Origin: Cystobacter fuscus DSM 2262
Lineage (GTDB): Bacteria > Myxococcota > Myxococcia > Myxococcales > Myxococcaceae
Direction of reading: 5' to 3'
NCBI RefSeq assembly: GCF_000335475.2
Contig: NZ_ANAH02000007.1
Span: forward strand, 551,824-615,823
Length of the DNA: 64,000 nucleotides
How positions within the stretch are numbered: position 1 is the first letter of the stretch; the number at the start of each line of letters is the position of its first letter. Positions 26,501 through 35,850 of this stretch are shown here, piece by piece. Below the pieces are notes generated by a model. That model had not been told where the DNA came from. It did not search any database and worked only from the letters and a program-made list of their open reading frames with translations. The position numbers and the translations under genes are program-made.

Positions 26501-28908
26501 TGGAATACATCCGCAACGCCTTCCAGCTGGCCGTTCCGGCGGGCGATTTCCAGACCGCCTGCTACTGCTGCAACCACATCGTCACGAATCGCCTCGCCCA
26601 CGGGCACGACCTGGAGGAGATCTATCAGGAGTCGATCGCGCGCCTGGACTTCGCGCGCAAGGCCGGCTTCCAGGCCGTCCAGCAAGTCATCCAGCACACC
26701 CAGCGCTACATCCAGCAGCTGCGCGGCCTGTCTCCCTCCTTCGACTCACTGAGCGGTGAGGACTTCGACGAGGAGGCCTTCGAGCTCGGGCTGTCGACGA
26801 CACCGCACATGAGCACCATGGCGTGCTGGTACTGGATCACCAAGACGCAGTCGCGCTTCATGTGCGGCCGGTACGAGGAGGCGCGGCAGGCGTCGGCCAG
26901 GGCCGAGGCACTCATCTGGTCCTCGGTCGGCCATATCCAGCTGGTCGACTTCCACCTCTACAGCGCCCTGGCCCTGTCCGCCTGCTGCGAGGACGCGGCG
27001 CCAGAAGCACGGCGGGAGTACCTCGAGGCCATGCGGCGACACCAGCGACAGTTCGAGGTCTGGGCGGAGAACAACCCCGGCAGCTTCCGCGCGGCGGAGC
27101 GGCTGGTCTCCGCGGAGCTCGCCTACCGCCTGGGCCAGTGGGACGAGGCGATGCACGCCTACGATGCGGCGCTCCACTCCGCACGCGAGAACGGCTTCCT
27201 CCAGAACGTCGCTCTCGCCAATGAACTCGCGGCGCGCTTCTGGCTCGAGCGGGGCGTCAAGAGCATTGCCCTGGCCTACGCCCGCGAGGCGCGGGAGACG
27301 TACCGGACGTGGGGCGCCCACGGCAAGGTCCAGCACCTGGAGGACCAATGGCCCTCGCTCGCGAGCGCGGCGAGCACTCCGAACCGCGACGCCTTCGATA
27401 CCAGCTCGACACAGCTGGATGCGCTCAGCGTGGTGAAGGCCCAGCAGGCCATCTCCGGGGAGATCGTCCTGGAACAGCTGGTGTCCACCCTGCTGCGGGT
27501 GGCCATGGAGAACGCCGGCGCCCAGCGCGGCGCCCTGCTGCGCCCGCTCGGCAACAAGCTGCGGCTGGTGGCCATCTCCAACGTGGCGGAGGGGGGCAGA
27601 GTGGTGCTCCCGGAAGACAACGCCACCCACGAGCTGCCGTGGTCACTGCTCACCTACGTCAAGCGCGCGCACGAGCACGTGCTCATCGGGGATGCCTCCC
27701 GGCCCCATCCCTATGCCTCCGACGACTACTTCGAGCGCGGCCGGGCCAAGGCGGTGCTCTGCCTGCCGCTGCTGCGCCAGGAGGAGCTCGTCGGCGTGCT
27801 CTATCTGGAGAACAGCCTCACCGCGGATGCCTTCACCCCGGCCCGCCTCAGGCTGCTCGGGCACATCGCCTCCCAGGCCGCCATCTCCATCGAGAACGCG
27901 CGGCTCTACGCGGACATCCATCAAGCCAAGGCCGCCCTGCGCGACGCCAACGACGAGCTGGAGCGGCGCGTGGACGAGCGCACGCGCGAGCTCAAGGACG
28001 CCCAGGCCCGGCTGGTGGAGATGGCGCGCGCGGCGGGCATGTCCGAGATCGCCTCCAACGTGCTGCACAACGTGGGCAACGTCCTCACCAGCGCCGTCGT
28101 CAACCTCGAGACGACGCGTCACGCGGTGGGCGCGTCGCGGGTCGTCCGGGTGCGGCAGGTGGCCACGCTGTTCGAGGAGCACCGCGACACGCTGGTGGAC
28201 TTCCTCACGAAGGATCCCCGGGGCAGCCGCCTGCCCGACTACGTGTCCGCGCTCGCCTCCGAGCTCATCAAGGAGCAGACGAACCTGCAGGAGAGCCTGG
28301 ACGCCATGAACCGGCACCTGGAGCACATCCGCGCCATCGTCCAGGTGCAGCAGACCTACGCGAAGACGCCGCTGCTCACCGAGGAGTGCGACCTGGCGCA
28401 ACTCGTCGACGACACCCTGCGCATCCAGTACACCTCGCTCCAGCGCCACGGCGTCACCCTCACCCGAGAGTTCGCCCTCCTGCCCCGGGTGCATATCGAC
28501 AAGCACAAGGTGATGCAGATCCTCGTCAACCTCGTGGCCAACGCCAAGTACGCCATGGACGCGATGCCCGAGCAGCAGCGGAACCTGCGCGTGCGGCTCA
28601 CCGCCGACAACGGGTGGGCGCGCATCCAGGTGACGGACAGCGGCGTGGGCCTCGCGCCGGACGTCCAGGGCAAGCTCTTCACGCATGGCTTCACCACGCG
28701 CAAGGACGGCCACGGCTTCGGCCTGCACTCGAGCGCGCTGGCGGCGAAGATGCTGGGCGGGCGGCTGACGCTGGAGAGCGAGGGCCCCGGCAAGGGGGCC
28801 ACGGCCACCCTGGAGATTCCGCTCACGCCCGAGCCCAGGGAGGCCCCCCCGGAAACCAGCCAGGGGGCGCCCAGCGGGGCCCCTCCTTCGTCCGCGAATG
28901 AGCGTTGA
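23536..28908 (+). CDS. Giant Ser/Thr kinase - AAA ATPase - GAF - histidine kinase (first paralogue)
   Basis: This protein of about 1790 residues has an N-terminal Hanks-type kinase domain (1-280) with HKDLKPSN and DFGSA but a degenerate glycine loop. A predicted STAND/AAA ATPase follows (about 300-650; Walker A GYSGIGKS, Walker B FLDDLQWAD), then a long TPR-like helical region (about 650-1290), a GAF domain (about 1310-1460), a coiled coil, and a histidine kinase end with LHNVGN around the acceptor His, NLVANAKYAM, and GFTTRKDGHGFGLHSSA. ATG 23536 matches the start of the paralogue at 40763; GTG 23521 is also open. Such proteins integrate signals in myxobacteria and cyanobacteria. Confidence 0.9.
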   Translation: MVSIPGYTLIDKLKSTSTNLLFRAVRDADRLPVIVKMPMSATPGTRERDDYRREHAILRRLSEVRGVPQALGCEQSGGRPVLLMEEEGGCALSDIVGEPLGVERFLDLAISLASTLTEIHRHGVIHKDLKPSNIILLPSGETRIIDFGSATVQSVEHVEAAPATLIEGTLAYMSPEQTGRMNRSVDYRTDLYSLGITFYELLTGTLPFHGRDALEWFHAHMAQIPKAPHERVPAIPPILSAIVMKLLAKVAEERYQGADGLKADLLRCLQALGRGEELEPFPLGEYDIPTHFQMPQRLYGREAQVDTLLQSFERIARGGHPELVLLSGYSGIGKSAVVHELYRPVVQQRGLFLDGKFDQFQRDIPYATLAQAIRGLVRQLLAGTDAELEAWRGQLREAWEGSGQLLVDLVPQLELVAGKQPALPALSPSESQHRFDWVFQRFLGVLSTPEHPLVIFLDDLQWADVASLRLIQHLFTHPDTPPLLMIGAYRDNEVSPSHPLMLAREELRKGGAWVAELRLEPLSQEQLRQIITDALPGAGREEVIEPLSALVHRKTGGNPFFFLQLMRTLNQDGLLTRTPEGRWQWDEEGIRARAYSDNVVDFLVGRLRQLPEQTQHLLRLAACAGNTFPPRTLAIISDKPEDEVARQLEPALQEGLLMQAGQEQYRFLHDRIQQAAHALIPEAERKAIHLRIGRLLLASLPPEELRQKLFDVVNQLNAGAELLVLPEERHRVALLNAEAGRKAQASTAHSAAVTYFTVALSLLPDSWESEHALAFQLSLQQATSEFMSGNTNGARQLVEALRPRARTPAQLASVSVLLSDIHIATSETLRAVTCLLECLTALGMPMSLHPSREEVEAANEEVRTLLGERPIASLVELPLMTDPDIQVVMSVLAALFTPALFTDVNLLVLHLCRMVSLTLRHGNSEAVTNGYAWYGITMGDLFGRYREGYAFGELALALVERHGFSSSRARSLYSMELLSVWTQPLTLALEYIRNAFQLAVPAGDFQTACYCCNHIVTNRLAHGHDLEEIYQESIARLDFARKAGFQAVQQVIQHTQRYIQQLRGLSPSFDSLSGEDFDEEAFELGLSTTPHMSTMACWYWITKTQSRFMCGRYEEARQASARAEALIWSSVGHIQLVDFHLYSALALSACCEDAAPEARREYLEAMRRHQRQFEVWAENNPGSFRAAERLVSAELAYRLGQWDEAMHAYDAALHSARENGFLQNVALANELAARFWLERGVKSIALAYAREARETYRTWGAHGKVQHLEDQWPSLASAASTPNRDAFDTSSTQLDALSVVKAQQAISGEIVLEQLVSTLLRVAMENAGAQRGALLRPLGNKLRLVAISNVAEGGRVVLPEDNATHELPWSLLTYVKRAHEHVLIGDASRPHPYASDDYFERGRAKAVLCLPLLRQEELVGVLYLENSLTADAFTPARLRLLGHIASQAAISIENARLYADIHQAKAALRDANDELERRVDERTRELKDAQARLVEMARAAGMSEIASNVLHNVGNVLTSAVVNLETTRHAVGASRVVRVRQVATLFEEHRDTLVDFLTKDPRGSRLPDYVSALASELIKEQTNLQESLDAMNRHLEHIRAIVQVQQTYAKTPLLTEECDLAQLVDDTLRIQYTSLQRHGVTLTREFALLPRVHIDKHKVMQILVNLVANAKYAMDAMPEQQRNLRVRLTADNGWARIQVTDSGVGLAPDVQGKLFTHGFTTRKDGHGFGLHSSALAAKMLGGRLTLESEGPGKGATATLEIPLTPEPREAPPETSQGAPSGAPPSSANER

Positions 28909-28985
28909 CTGGAAACCGTGGCACCTTTTCCTACCCGCGCCGGGCGGCCATCGCGGCATGCTGGGCGCTTCTTCGGGGTGAATAC

Positions 28986-30767
28986 ATGAAGGACTTCTTC
29001 AAGACGCTCTTCGCCTGCCTGGTGGCGCTGGGGGTCTTCGTCGTGGGCAGCCTCTTTCTGTTCGTGGGCTTCGTGGCCGTGGTGGGTGGTTCCAGCGAGC
29101 CCCCGGTGCCGCCCAAGGCCGTGCTCGTCGTGGACCTGGACATGAACCTGTTGGACCACGCCAGCGCGCCGGGCGTGTCGGAATCCCTCCAGACCGCGCT
29201 CCAGGGAGAGAAGAGCCGGACCCTGGCGCTCGCCACCGCCGTGGCGGCCGTGGACCGGGCCGCGGCGGACGAGCGCATCGTGGGGCTCTACCTCACCAGC
29301 AACCTCACGCCCGCCGGTTACGGCTCGGGCCCCGCCGCGCTGCGCGAGTTCCGCGGCGCGCTGCAGCGCTTCAAGGCCAAGAAGCCGGTGCTCGCCTACA
29401 ACGTCACCTGGGCCAAGCGCGACTACTACCTGGCCTCCGTCGCCTCGCCCCTCTTCGTGAACCCCGCCGGCGAGGTGGAGATGAATGGCCTGGCGTCCGA
29501 GACCACGTTCTTCGGTGACGCCCTGCAGAAGTTCGGCGTCCAGGTGCAGGTCACCCGCGTCGGCAAGTACAAGTCCGCGGTGGAGCCCTTCCTCCTCAAC
29601 CGCATGAGCGATCCCAGCCGGGAGCAGATGCAGGTGCTGCTGGACGACCTGTGGACCGAGTGGAAGACCACGGTCGCCCCCGATCGCAAGCTGACCCCGG
29701 AGGCCCTGCAGGCCCTGGCGGACGACAAGGGCATGCTCCTGCCCGACGAGGCCCAGGTCGCCGGGCTCGTCGATCGCGTCGCGTCCTTCGACGAGGTGCT
29801 CGAGGAGCTCAAGAAGCTGTCGGGCACCGACTCGGAGAACAAGAGCTTCAACCAGATCGATCTGGCCGCCTATGCCGGCACCGAGGTCCGCCCCGGCGAG
29901 GGCAAGAACCGCATCGCCGTGGTGTACGCCGAGGGAGAGATCGTCAACGGAGAGGGGCGCTCGGACCAGGTGGGCGGGGATCGCCTCAGCCGGGAGCTGC
30001 GCAAGCTGCGGCAGGATCCCGACGTGAAGGCCGTGGTGCTGCGCGTCAACAGCCCGGGTGGAAGCGCCAGCGCCTCGGATCTCATCCAGCGCGAGGTCAT
30101 CCTCACCCAGAAGACCAAGCCCCTGGTGGTCTCCATGGGCACCTATGCCGCGTCCGGGGGCTATTGGATCAGCACCTACGCGGACCGCATCTTCGCCGCG
30201 CCCAACACCCTCACGGGCTCCATTGGCGTCTTCGGACTGCTGCCCAACTTCCAGAAGCTGGCCAATGACCTGGGCGTCACCTTCGATGGCGTGCAGACGG
30301 CGCGCATGGCCACCCTGGGCACCGTCACGCGGCCCCAGAGCGAGGCGGAGTTCGCGCGCATCCAGTCCCTCACGGATCGCGTCTACGAGCAGTTCCTGGA
30401 CAAGGTGTCCGAGGGCCGCAAGCTGGACCGGGAGAAGCTCAAGGAGATCGCCCAGGGCCGCGTGTGGTCCGGGGTCCAGGCCCAGAAGCTGGGGCTCGTG
30501 GACGAAATGGGAACCCTGGAGGACGCGGCGCGCTTCGCCGCCGAGAAGGCGGGCGTGGGCAAGGACTACCGGATGGACATGCCCAAGGGCCGCAAGTCCT
30601 TCGCCGAGCAGCTCGCCGAGTCCCTGAGCGAGGAGGCCAAGCCCAAGGCCCGCTCGGCGGTGGACGTGCTGATGGCCGACGTCCAGCGCCAGGTGGAGGT
30701 GCTGCGCTCCCTCAACGACCCGGCCGGCGTCTACGCCCGCATGCCGTTCGAGGTGTCCATCCACTGA
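28986..30767 (+). CDS. sppA: Signal peptide peptidase SppA, 67K type
   Basis: This 593-residue membrane-anchored serine protease has one N-terminal membrane segment (about 7-35) and two tandem S49 domains. The catalytic Ser lies in YAASGGYWIS and the general-base Lys in NVTWAKRDYYLAS, as in E. coli SppA, where the lysine is in the N-terminal half and the serine in the C-terminal half. It degrades cleaved signal peptides in the inner membrane. It follows the giant kinase by 77 bp. Confidence 0.93.
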   Translation: MKDFFKTLFACLVALGVFVVGSLFLFVGFVAVVGGSSEPPVPPKAVLVVDLDMNLLDHASAPGVSESLQTALQGEKSRTLALATAVAAVDRAAADERIVGLYLTSNLTPAGYGSGPAALREFRGALQRFKAKKPVLAYNVTWAKRDYYLASVASPLFVNPAGEVEMNGLASETTFFGDALQKFGVQVQVTRVGKYKSAVEPFLLNRMSDPSREQMQVLLDDLWTEWKTTVAPDRKLTPEALQALADDKGMLLPDEAQVAGLVDRVASFDEVLEELKKLSGTDSENKSFNQIDLAAYAGTEVRPGEGKNRIAVVYAEGEIVNGEGRSDQVGGDRLSRELRKLRQDPDVKAVVLRVNSPGGSASASDLIQREVILTQKTKPLVVSMGTYAASGGYWISTYADRIFAAPNTLTGSIGVFGLLPNFQKLANDLGVTFDGVQTARMATLGTVTRPQSEAEFARIQSLTDRVYEQFLDKVSEGRKLDREKLKEIAQGRVWSGVQAQKLGLVDEMGTLEDAARFAAEKAGVGKDYRMDMPKGRKSFAEQLAESLSEEAKPKARSAVDVLMADVQRQVEVLRSLNDPAGVYARMPFEVSIH

Positions 30768-30938
30768 GGCACGTGCCGGGTGGTGCCCTCGTGGGGCGAG
30801 CATGGCGCATTGAGTCGAGACATTCGCGCGAGCCCGAGGCCGGGAAGAATTCGTTTCTGGCCACGTTGACAGGTGCCGTGGGGCGTCTTAGGTGGGGCCT
30901 CACATCGACTCATGTGGTCGCTTCACGAGGTAGATATC

Positions 30939-31952
30939 GTGTCTCAACCGATGATTCGCATCGAAGGGCTGACGAAGTCCTACGGTTCCGCACAGGCCTT
31001 GCGCGGGGTGAGCTTCGAGGTCCCCCGGGGGCAGGTGGTGGGATTCCTGGGGCCCAATGGCGCCGGCAAGTCCACCACGATGAAGATCCTGGCGGGCTTC
31101 GTCACGCCGACCTCGGGGGTGGCCCAGGTCAATGGCATCGACGTCAGCGTGGACCCGGTCGCCACGCGGCGGCTGATTGGCTATCTGCCGGAGAACAACC
31201 CCCTGTACGAGGAGATGATGGTCCGGGACTACCTGGACTTCATCGCCGACGTGCGCGGCGTTCCCAAAGGCCAACGCCAGGCGCGCATCCGCTCCGCGGT
31301 GGAGCGCTGTGGTCTGGGCAGCGTGCTGGGCAAGGACATCCAACAACTGTCCAAGGGTTACCGGCAGCGCGTGGGACTCGCCCAGGCCATCCTCCATGAT
31401 CCGGATCTGCTCATCCTCGACGAGCCGACCACGGGCCTGGACCCGAACCAGATCGTGGAGATCCGCAACCTCATCAAGGAACTGGGCCGGGAGAAGACCG
31501 TCATCCTGAGCACCCACATCCTGAGCGAGGTGCAGAGCACGTGTAGCCGCGTCCTCATCATCAATGAGGGCAAGGTGGTGGCGGACGACGCCCCCGAGCG
31601 GCTCACCACCTCCGAGGGAGGCTCGGTGACGGTGGTGCTCGCCTCGCGCTCGGGAGCCCCGCTGCGGCCCGAACAGGTGCGCGCGGTACTGGAGCAGGTA
31701 CCGGGAGTCACCGGTGTGGAGGGCGCGGAGGCCGAGGGCGGCGACACGCTCGGCTTCAGCCTGCGCTACGGCGCGGAGGACATCCGCCGGGCGCTCTTCG
31801 ACACCGCGGTGCGCCATGACCTCTGTCTGTTGGAGGTGAAGCGCCGGCACGTGAGCCTGGAAGAAACATTCCGCAAGCTCACCGGGGGAGAAGCCGCCAG
31901 GAGCGGGACCCCCCACCGTGCCGGGTCCGAGGCCACGCAGCACGCGGCGTGA
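30939..31952 (+). CDS. ABC transporter ATP-binding protein, GldA-like
   Basis: This 337-residue ABC ATPase has Walker A GPNGAGKS, signature LSKGYRQRVGLAQ, Walker B LLILDEPTTGLDP and the switch His in LSTHIL. A C-terminal extension (about 225-310) is typical of drug/gliding-type exporters. GTG 30939 is chosen because GAGG lies eight bases upstream; ATG 30951 is the alternative. Together with the following permease, GldG-like and DUF4340 genes it forms a four-gene unit like the GldA/F/G gliding-associated transporter of Bacteroidetes. Confidence 0.9.
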   Translation: MSQPMIRIEGLTKSYGSAQALRGVSFEVPRGQVVGFLGPNGAGKSTTMKILAGFVTPTSGVAQVNGIDVSVDPVATRRLIGYLPENNPLYEEMMVRDYLDFIADVRGVPKGQRQARIRSAVERCGLGSVLGKDIQQLSKGYRQRVGLAQAILHDPDLLILDEPTTGLDPNQIVEIRNLIKELGREKTVILSTHILSEVQSTCSRVLIINEGKVVADDAPERLTTSEGGSVTVVLASRSGAPLRPEQVRAVLEQVPGVTGVEGAEAEGGDTLGFSLRYGAEDIRRALFDTAVRHDLCLLEVKRRHVSLEETFRKLTGGEAARSGTPHRAGSEATQHAA

Positions 31953-31993
31953 CGCCCGTCCAGACTTCGAATCAATCTCACGAGAGGTAGCGA

Positions 31994-32713
31994 ATGGGAA
32001 CGACACTCGCCGTCGCCCGGCGTGAGTTCAGGAGCTTTTTCAACTCGCCGGTCGCCTACATCGTGCTCGGCGGATTCCTGCTCACCGCGGGTTGGCTCTA
32101 TTTCAGTACGTTGTTCGTGGCGGGCCAGGCCTCGCTGCGAGGCTTCTTCGGAGTGGCGCCGGTGCTCTTCGTGGTCTTCGCCCCGGCGGTGACCATGCGG
32201 CTCATCGCCGAGGAGCGAAAGTCCGGCACGTTGGAGTTGCTGCTCACCATGCCCCTGAATGACTGGCAGGTCGTCACGGGCAAGTTCCTCGCGGCCCTGG
32301 GCATGGTGGGCGTGGGGCTGCTGCTCACCCTGCCCTATCCCTTGAGCGTGGCGGCGCTCACCGCGCCGGGCGCCTCGTTCGACTGGGGCCCGGTGGTGAT
32401 GGGCTACGTGGGCCTGCTGCTGCTCGCCTCGAGCTTCCTGGCCATCGGCCTGTGGGCGAGCGCGCTCAGCCGCAACCAGATCGTCGGCTTCATCATCGGC
32501 CTGGTGCTCTGCTTCGCCTTCTACTTCGTCGACAAGTTCGCCGTGGTACTGCCGCAGACGCTCTCGGCGGTCCTGCAGTACCTCTCGGTGGACTACCACT
32601 TCGACAACATCGCGCGGGGCGTGCTCGACTCCCGCGATGTCCTCTTCTACGTGACGCTCACCGTGGTGGGGCTCGCCCTGACCACGCGCACCCTGAGCAA
32701 CGTTCGTCAGTGA
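31994..32713 (+). CDS. ABC transporter permease, GldF-like
   Basis: This 239-residue protein has about six membrane segments, with a charged N-terminus (ARREFRSFFNSPVAYIVL) and the central AEERKSGTLELLLTMP motif of ABC-2 exporters. It sits 41 bp after the ATPase and 8 bp before the GldG-like gene. It forms the membrane pore of the transporter; the substrate is unknown. Confidence 0.9.
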   Translation: MGTTLAVARREFRSFFNSPVAYIVLGGFLLTAGWLYFSTLFVAGQASLRGFFGVAPVLFVVFAPAVTMRLIAEERKSGTLELLLTMPLNDWQVVTGKFLAALGMVGVGLLLTLPYPLSVAALTAPGASFDWGPVVMGYVGLLLLASSFLAIGLWASALSRNQIVGFIIGLVLCFAFYFVDKFAVVLPQTLSAVLQYLSVDYHFDNIARGVLDSRDVLFYVTLTVVGLALTTRTLSNVRQ

Positions 32714-32721
32714 GGCCCGCG

Positions 32722-34350
32722 ATGAGAAAGAACACCCTCAACGCCACCGTCCTGCTGCTCGGCATCGTGGGCAGCCTGGTGCTGCTCAACATCCTCGGTC
32801 TGCGCGCCTTCAAGCGCCTGGACTTCACCCGCGACCACACCTACACCCTGTCCGAGGCGTCCCGGACGACGATGGAGGAATTGAAGGATCCCGTCACCGT
32901 CACCGCCTACTTCACCGACAAGCTGCCCCCTCCGTACTCGAGCAACGCGCGCTACGTGCGGGACTTGCTCGAGGAGTACCGCGCCGCGTCCCGGGGCAAG
33001 CTCAGCTTCGAGTTCCTGGATCCCATGACGCAGGAGACGGACGCCGACAAGGAGGCGAAGCGGGAGACGAAGCGCGACATCTTCGGCCGCACCTTCCGCG
33101 AGCCGACGTCCGTGGAGCGCGAGCTGGCCCAGGAGGGCATCCAGCCCGTCGAGGTCCGCGTCGTCGAGGACGACCAGGTGCAGACCAGGCGCGCCTACAT
33201 GGGCATCGTCATCAAGCACCAGGAGAAGAAGGAAGTCATCCCGGTGGTGGCCGATACCCAGACGCTCGAGTACGACCTCACCCTGCTCCTGCGCAAGCTC
33301 ACGCGCACCCAGACGCCCGTGCTGGGGGTGCTGCAAGGGCATGACGAGCCGGGCCTCCAGGACAAGCTCGGCCGCCTGAAGATGCTGCTCGGCCAGCTCT
33401 ACGAGGTGCGCCCGGTGAACCTCGGCGAGAACAAGCGCGTGGAGGCGGGCGTGGACGCGCTGCTCGTCATCGGGCCCAAGACGGCGCTCGAGCCCAACGA
33501 GCTCGAGGCGATCGATCAGTTCCTCATGGAGGGCAAGAGCGCGGCGTTCTTCCTGGATGCGCTGCGCGTGGATCCACGCACCTTCGAGCAGAGCGAGGCG
33601 GAGCACGGGCTGGCGCCGCTGCTGGCCACGTATGGCGTGAAGCTCGGGGATCAGCTCGTGGCGGACGCGCGCTCGGGGCAGTTGTCGGTGCAGGAGCGGC
33701 GCGGCTTCATGGTCATCGACATGCCGGTGCCCTACCCGTTCATCCCCCTGCTCGCGCAGCTCGAGGGGGACAGCCCGGTGTCCAAGGGCATTGGCGGCGT
33801 GCTGCTGCCCTTCACCACGTCCGTCTCGCTCCAGACGCCCGAGGGCGTGCAGGGCACGGTGCTCGCGAAGTCCTCCAAGACGAGCTGGCTGGAGTCCAAG
33901 CCCTTCAACATCGACCCGCGCCGGGACTGGCGCAACGAGTCCCCCTCCGTGGGCGGCCCCTACCCGCTCATCGTCCAGGTGTCCGGCAAGCTCAAGAGCC
34001 ACTTCGCCGCCCAGGCCAACGTCAGCTCCGCCACGCCCCTGCTCGCGGAGAGCAAGGGCGAGCCGCGCGTCATCGTCGCCGGTGGCTCGGCGGCGCTGTG
34101 GGATGACTTCATGAGCTCGGCCAACCAGGCCTTCCTGCTCAACGTGGCCGACTGGCTCCTGCTCGACTCGGCCCTGCTCGACATGCGCACCCGCGGCCTC
34201 GCGGAGGCGCCGTTGGACAAGGACATCTCGGACGCCACACGCAACACCGTGAAGTACGGCAACGTGCTCGGCATCCCCTTCCTGTTCACCGCTTTCGGCC
34301 TGGTGCGCTGGCGCATGCGTGAGGCGCGCCGGAGCCGCGTCACCGTCTGA
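32722..34350 (+). CDS. GldG-family ABC transporter auxiliary protein
   Basis: This 542-residue protein has an N-terminal membrane segment (about 6-26), a large extracytoplasmic part with the family start RLDFTRDHTYTLSEASRTTM, and a C-terminal membrane segment (about 515-535) ending in a basic tail. It belongs to the GldG/DUF4350-like family that accompanies GldF permeases. It probably forms the periplasmic module of the transporter. Confidence 0.88.
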   Translation: MRKNTLNATVLLLGIVGSLVLLNILGLRAFKRLDFTRDHTYTLSEASRTTMEELKDPVTVTAYFTDKLPPPYSSNARYVRDLLEEYRAASRGKLSFEFLDPMTQETDADKEAKRETKRDIFGRTFREPTSVERELAQEGIQPVEVRVVEDDQVQTRRAYMGIVIKHQEKKEVIPVVADTQTLEYDLTLLLRKLTRTQTPVLGVLQGHDEPGLQDKLGRLKMLLGQLYEVRPVNLGENKRVEAGVDALLVIGPKTALEPNELEAIDQFLMEGKSAAFFLDALRVDPRTFEQSEAEHGLAPLLATYGVKLGDQLVADARSGQLSVQERRGFMVIDMPVPYPFIPLLAQLEGDSPVSKGIGGVLLPFTTSVSLQTPEGVQGTVLAKSSKTSWLESKPFNIDPRRDWRNESPSVGGPYPLIVQVSGKLKSHFAAQANVSSATPLLAESKGEPRVIVAGGSAALWDDFMSSANQAFLLNVADWLLLDSALLDMRTRGLAEAPLDKDISDATRNTVKYGNVLGIPFLFTAFGLVRWRMREARRSRVTV

Positions 34351-34368
34351 TCCGCTGGAGGACACACG

Positions 34369-35850
34369 ATGAACAAGACAACGATCATCGTCCTGGGCAT
34401 CTTCGCCGTGCTGCTCGTGGCGGTACTGGCCACCCGCGAAGACCACGTGAGCGTGGGCGTGCGCAAGCTCGAGCTACCCCGGGTGGACAAGGACAAGGTC
34501 TCCTCCATCGAACTCAGCGGCGCGCGCTCGGCCCGGCTGGAGAAGGAGGGCGATGGGTGGCGGGTGGTGGACCCGGCGAAGCCGGAGCAGAAGTACGTGG
34601 CGGACGAGTCCCTGGTCACCAGCGCCCTGGACGCCCTGGGCGAGCTGCGCCACCCGGACTTCGTGACCGACCGCGCGGAGACCCACGCGGAGTACGAGCT
34701 CGATGACGCGAAGGGGCTCAAGCTCAAGGTGGTGCAGTCGGGGACTCCGGCGATCGAGCTGGTGCTCGGCAAGGCGGCCAAGAATGGAGGCGCCTACGTG
34801 CGCGAGGCGGGCAAGAACGAGGTGTTCGTCGCCCGCGGCCGGTTGGACTGGACGGTGCGCAAGGACGTGAAGGGCTGGCGCAAGCGCGCTCTGCTCTCGC
34901 TCAAGCCGGAGGACCTCACCCAGCTCACCCTGCGCTCGAAGGATGGCGAGGTGCTCACCCTGAACGCCGGCTCCAAGCCGGGCGAGTGGAGCGTGGCGGA
35001 GGGAACGACGCTTCCCCCGAACTTCCGGTTCGACCCGGGACTCGCCGAGCAGGTGGCGCGGCAGCTCTCCTCGCTCAGCGCCCAGGACTTCCTCGAGGGC
35101 GAGGCGGCGGCGGACCCGGCCACGGGCCTGGGCGGTGCCCACGACACGGTCGAGGCGAAGCTCAAGGACGGCAAGACGATCGCCGTGCACCTCGCCCCCG
35201 CGGGCAAGGACGGGGCGACGGTGGCCGCCCGGCTCGAGGGGGATCCCCAGGTGTACCAGCTCGCGGCCTACAGCGCGGACGCCCTGCGCAAGCGCCTGAC
35301 GGACCTGAGAGATCTGCGCCTGTTCCACTTCGAGCAGCCCAAGGTGACCCGGTTCAAGCTCCAGGCGGGCCCGACCGCGGTCCAGGTCGCCCGGGAGGGC
35401 ACGGAGTGGAAGGTGATCGAACCGAGGACGTTGCCCACGGGCTTCGAGTTCGACGCCAGCCAGGTGGAGTCCCTGCTCTCGTGGCTCGGCTCGCTGCGCG
35501 CGGCCCGGGTCGTCGACGGCACGCCGAGCGAGGCCCAGCTGGGCGTGAACACCCCGACGGCGCTCGTCGAGATCTCCATCGAGGCATCGCCGTCGCAGAC
35601 GCTGCGGCTGGGCAAGGAGGCGCCCGGGAGCGCGGCCGGCGTGAAGGAGCTGTACGCCCGGACGTCCATCGACCCACTGGCCTACGCGCTGCCCGAGTAC
35701 GTGAAGACACGGCTCGCCCAGGGACTCCAGCTCTTCAAGAAGCCGGAGATGCCTCGGGGAGGCCCCAGCCAGATTGGCGGGCTGGATCAGCTCCCGCCGG
35801 AGGTGCGCCAGCAGCTCGAGGCCCAGCTGCGCGCACGGCAGATGCAGTAG
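34369..35850 (+). CDS. DUF4340 domain protein of the Gld-type transporter unit
   Basis: This 493-residue protein has one N-terminal membrane anchor (TTIIVLGIFAVLLVAVLAT). The rest contains repeated beta-rich DUF4340 modules (DGWRVVDP, EWKVIEP, VESLLSWLGSLRAARV). It follows the GldG-like gene by 18 bp, completing the ATPase-permease-GldG-DUF4340 arrangement. Function is unknown beyond this association. Confidence 0.88.
   Translation: MNKTTIIVLGIFAVLLVAVLATREDHVSVGVRKLELPRVDKDKVSSIELSGARSARLEKEGDGWRVVDPAKPEQKYVADESLVTSALDALGELRHPDFVTDRAETHAEYELDDAKGLKLKVVQSGTPAIELVLGKAAKNGGAYVREAGKNEVFVARGRLDWTVRKDVKGWRKRALLSLKPEDLTQLTLRSKDGEVLTLNAGSKPGEWSVAEGTTLPPNFRFDPGLAEQVARQLSSLSAQDFLEGEAAADPATGLGGAHDTVEAKLKDGKTIAVHLAPAGKDGATVAARLEGDPQVYQLAAYSADALRKRLTDLRDLRLFHFEQPKVTRFKLQAGPTAVQVAREGTEWKVIEPRTLPTGFEFDASQVESLLSWLGSLRAARVVDGTPSEAQLGVNTPTALVEISIEASPSQTLRLGKEAPGSAAGVKELYARTSIDPLAYALPEYVKTRLAQGLQLFKKPEMPRGGPSQIGGLDQLPPEVRQQLEAQLRARQMQ

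Noticed and set aside
23512..26697. A 1061-residue open frame on the minus strand
   Set aside because: It lies entirely antisense to the giant kinase gene, whose motifs are unmistakable; long antisense frames are normal at this GC content.
28356..30803. An 815-residue minus-strand frame
   Set aside because: It is antisense to the giant kinase end and sppA, with Leu/Gly/Ala-rich sequence and no known domain.
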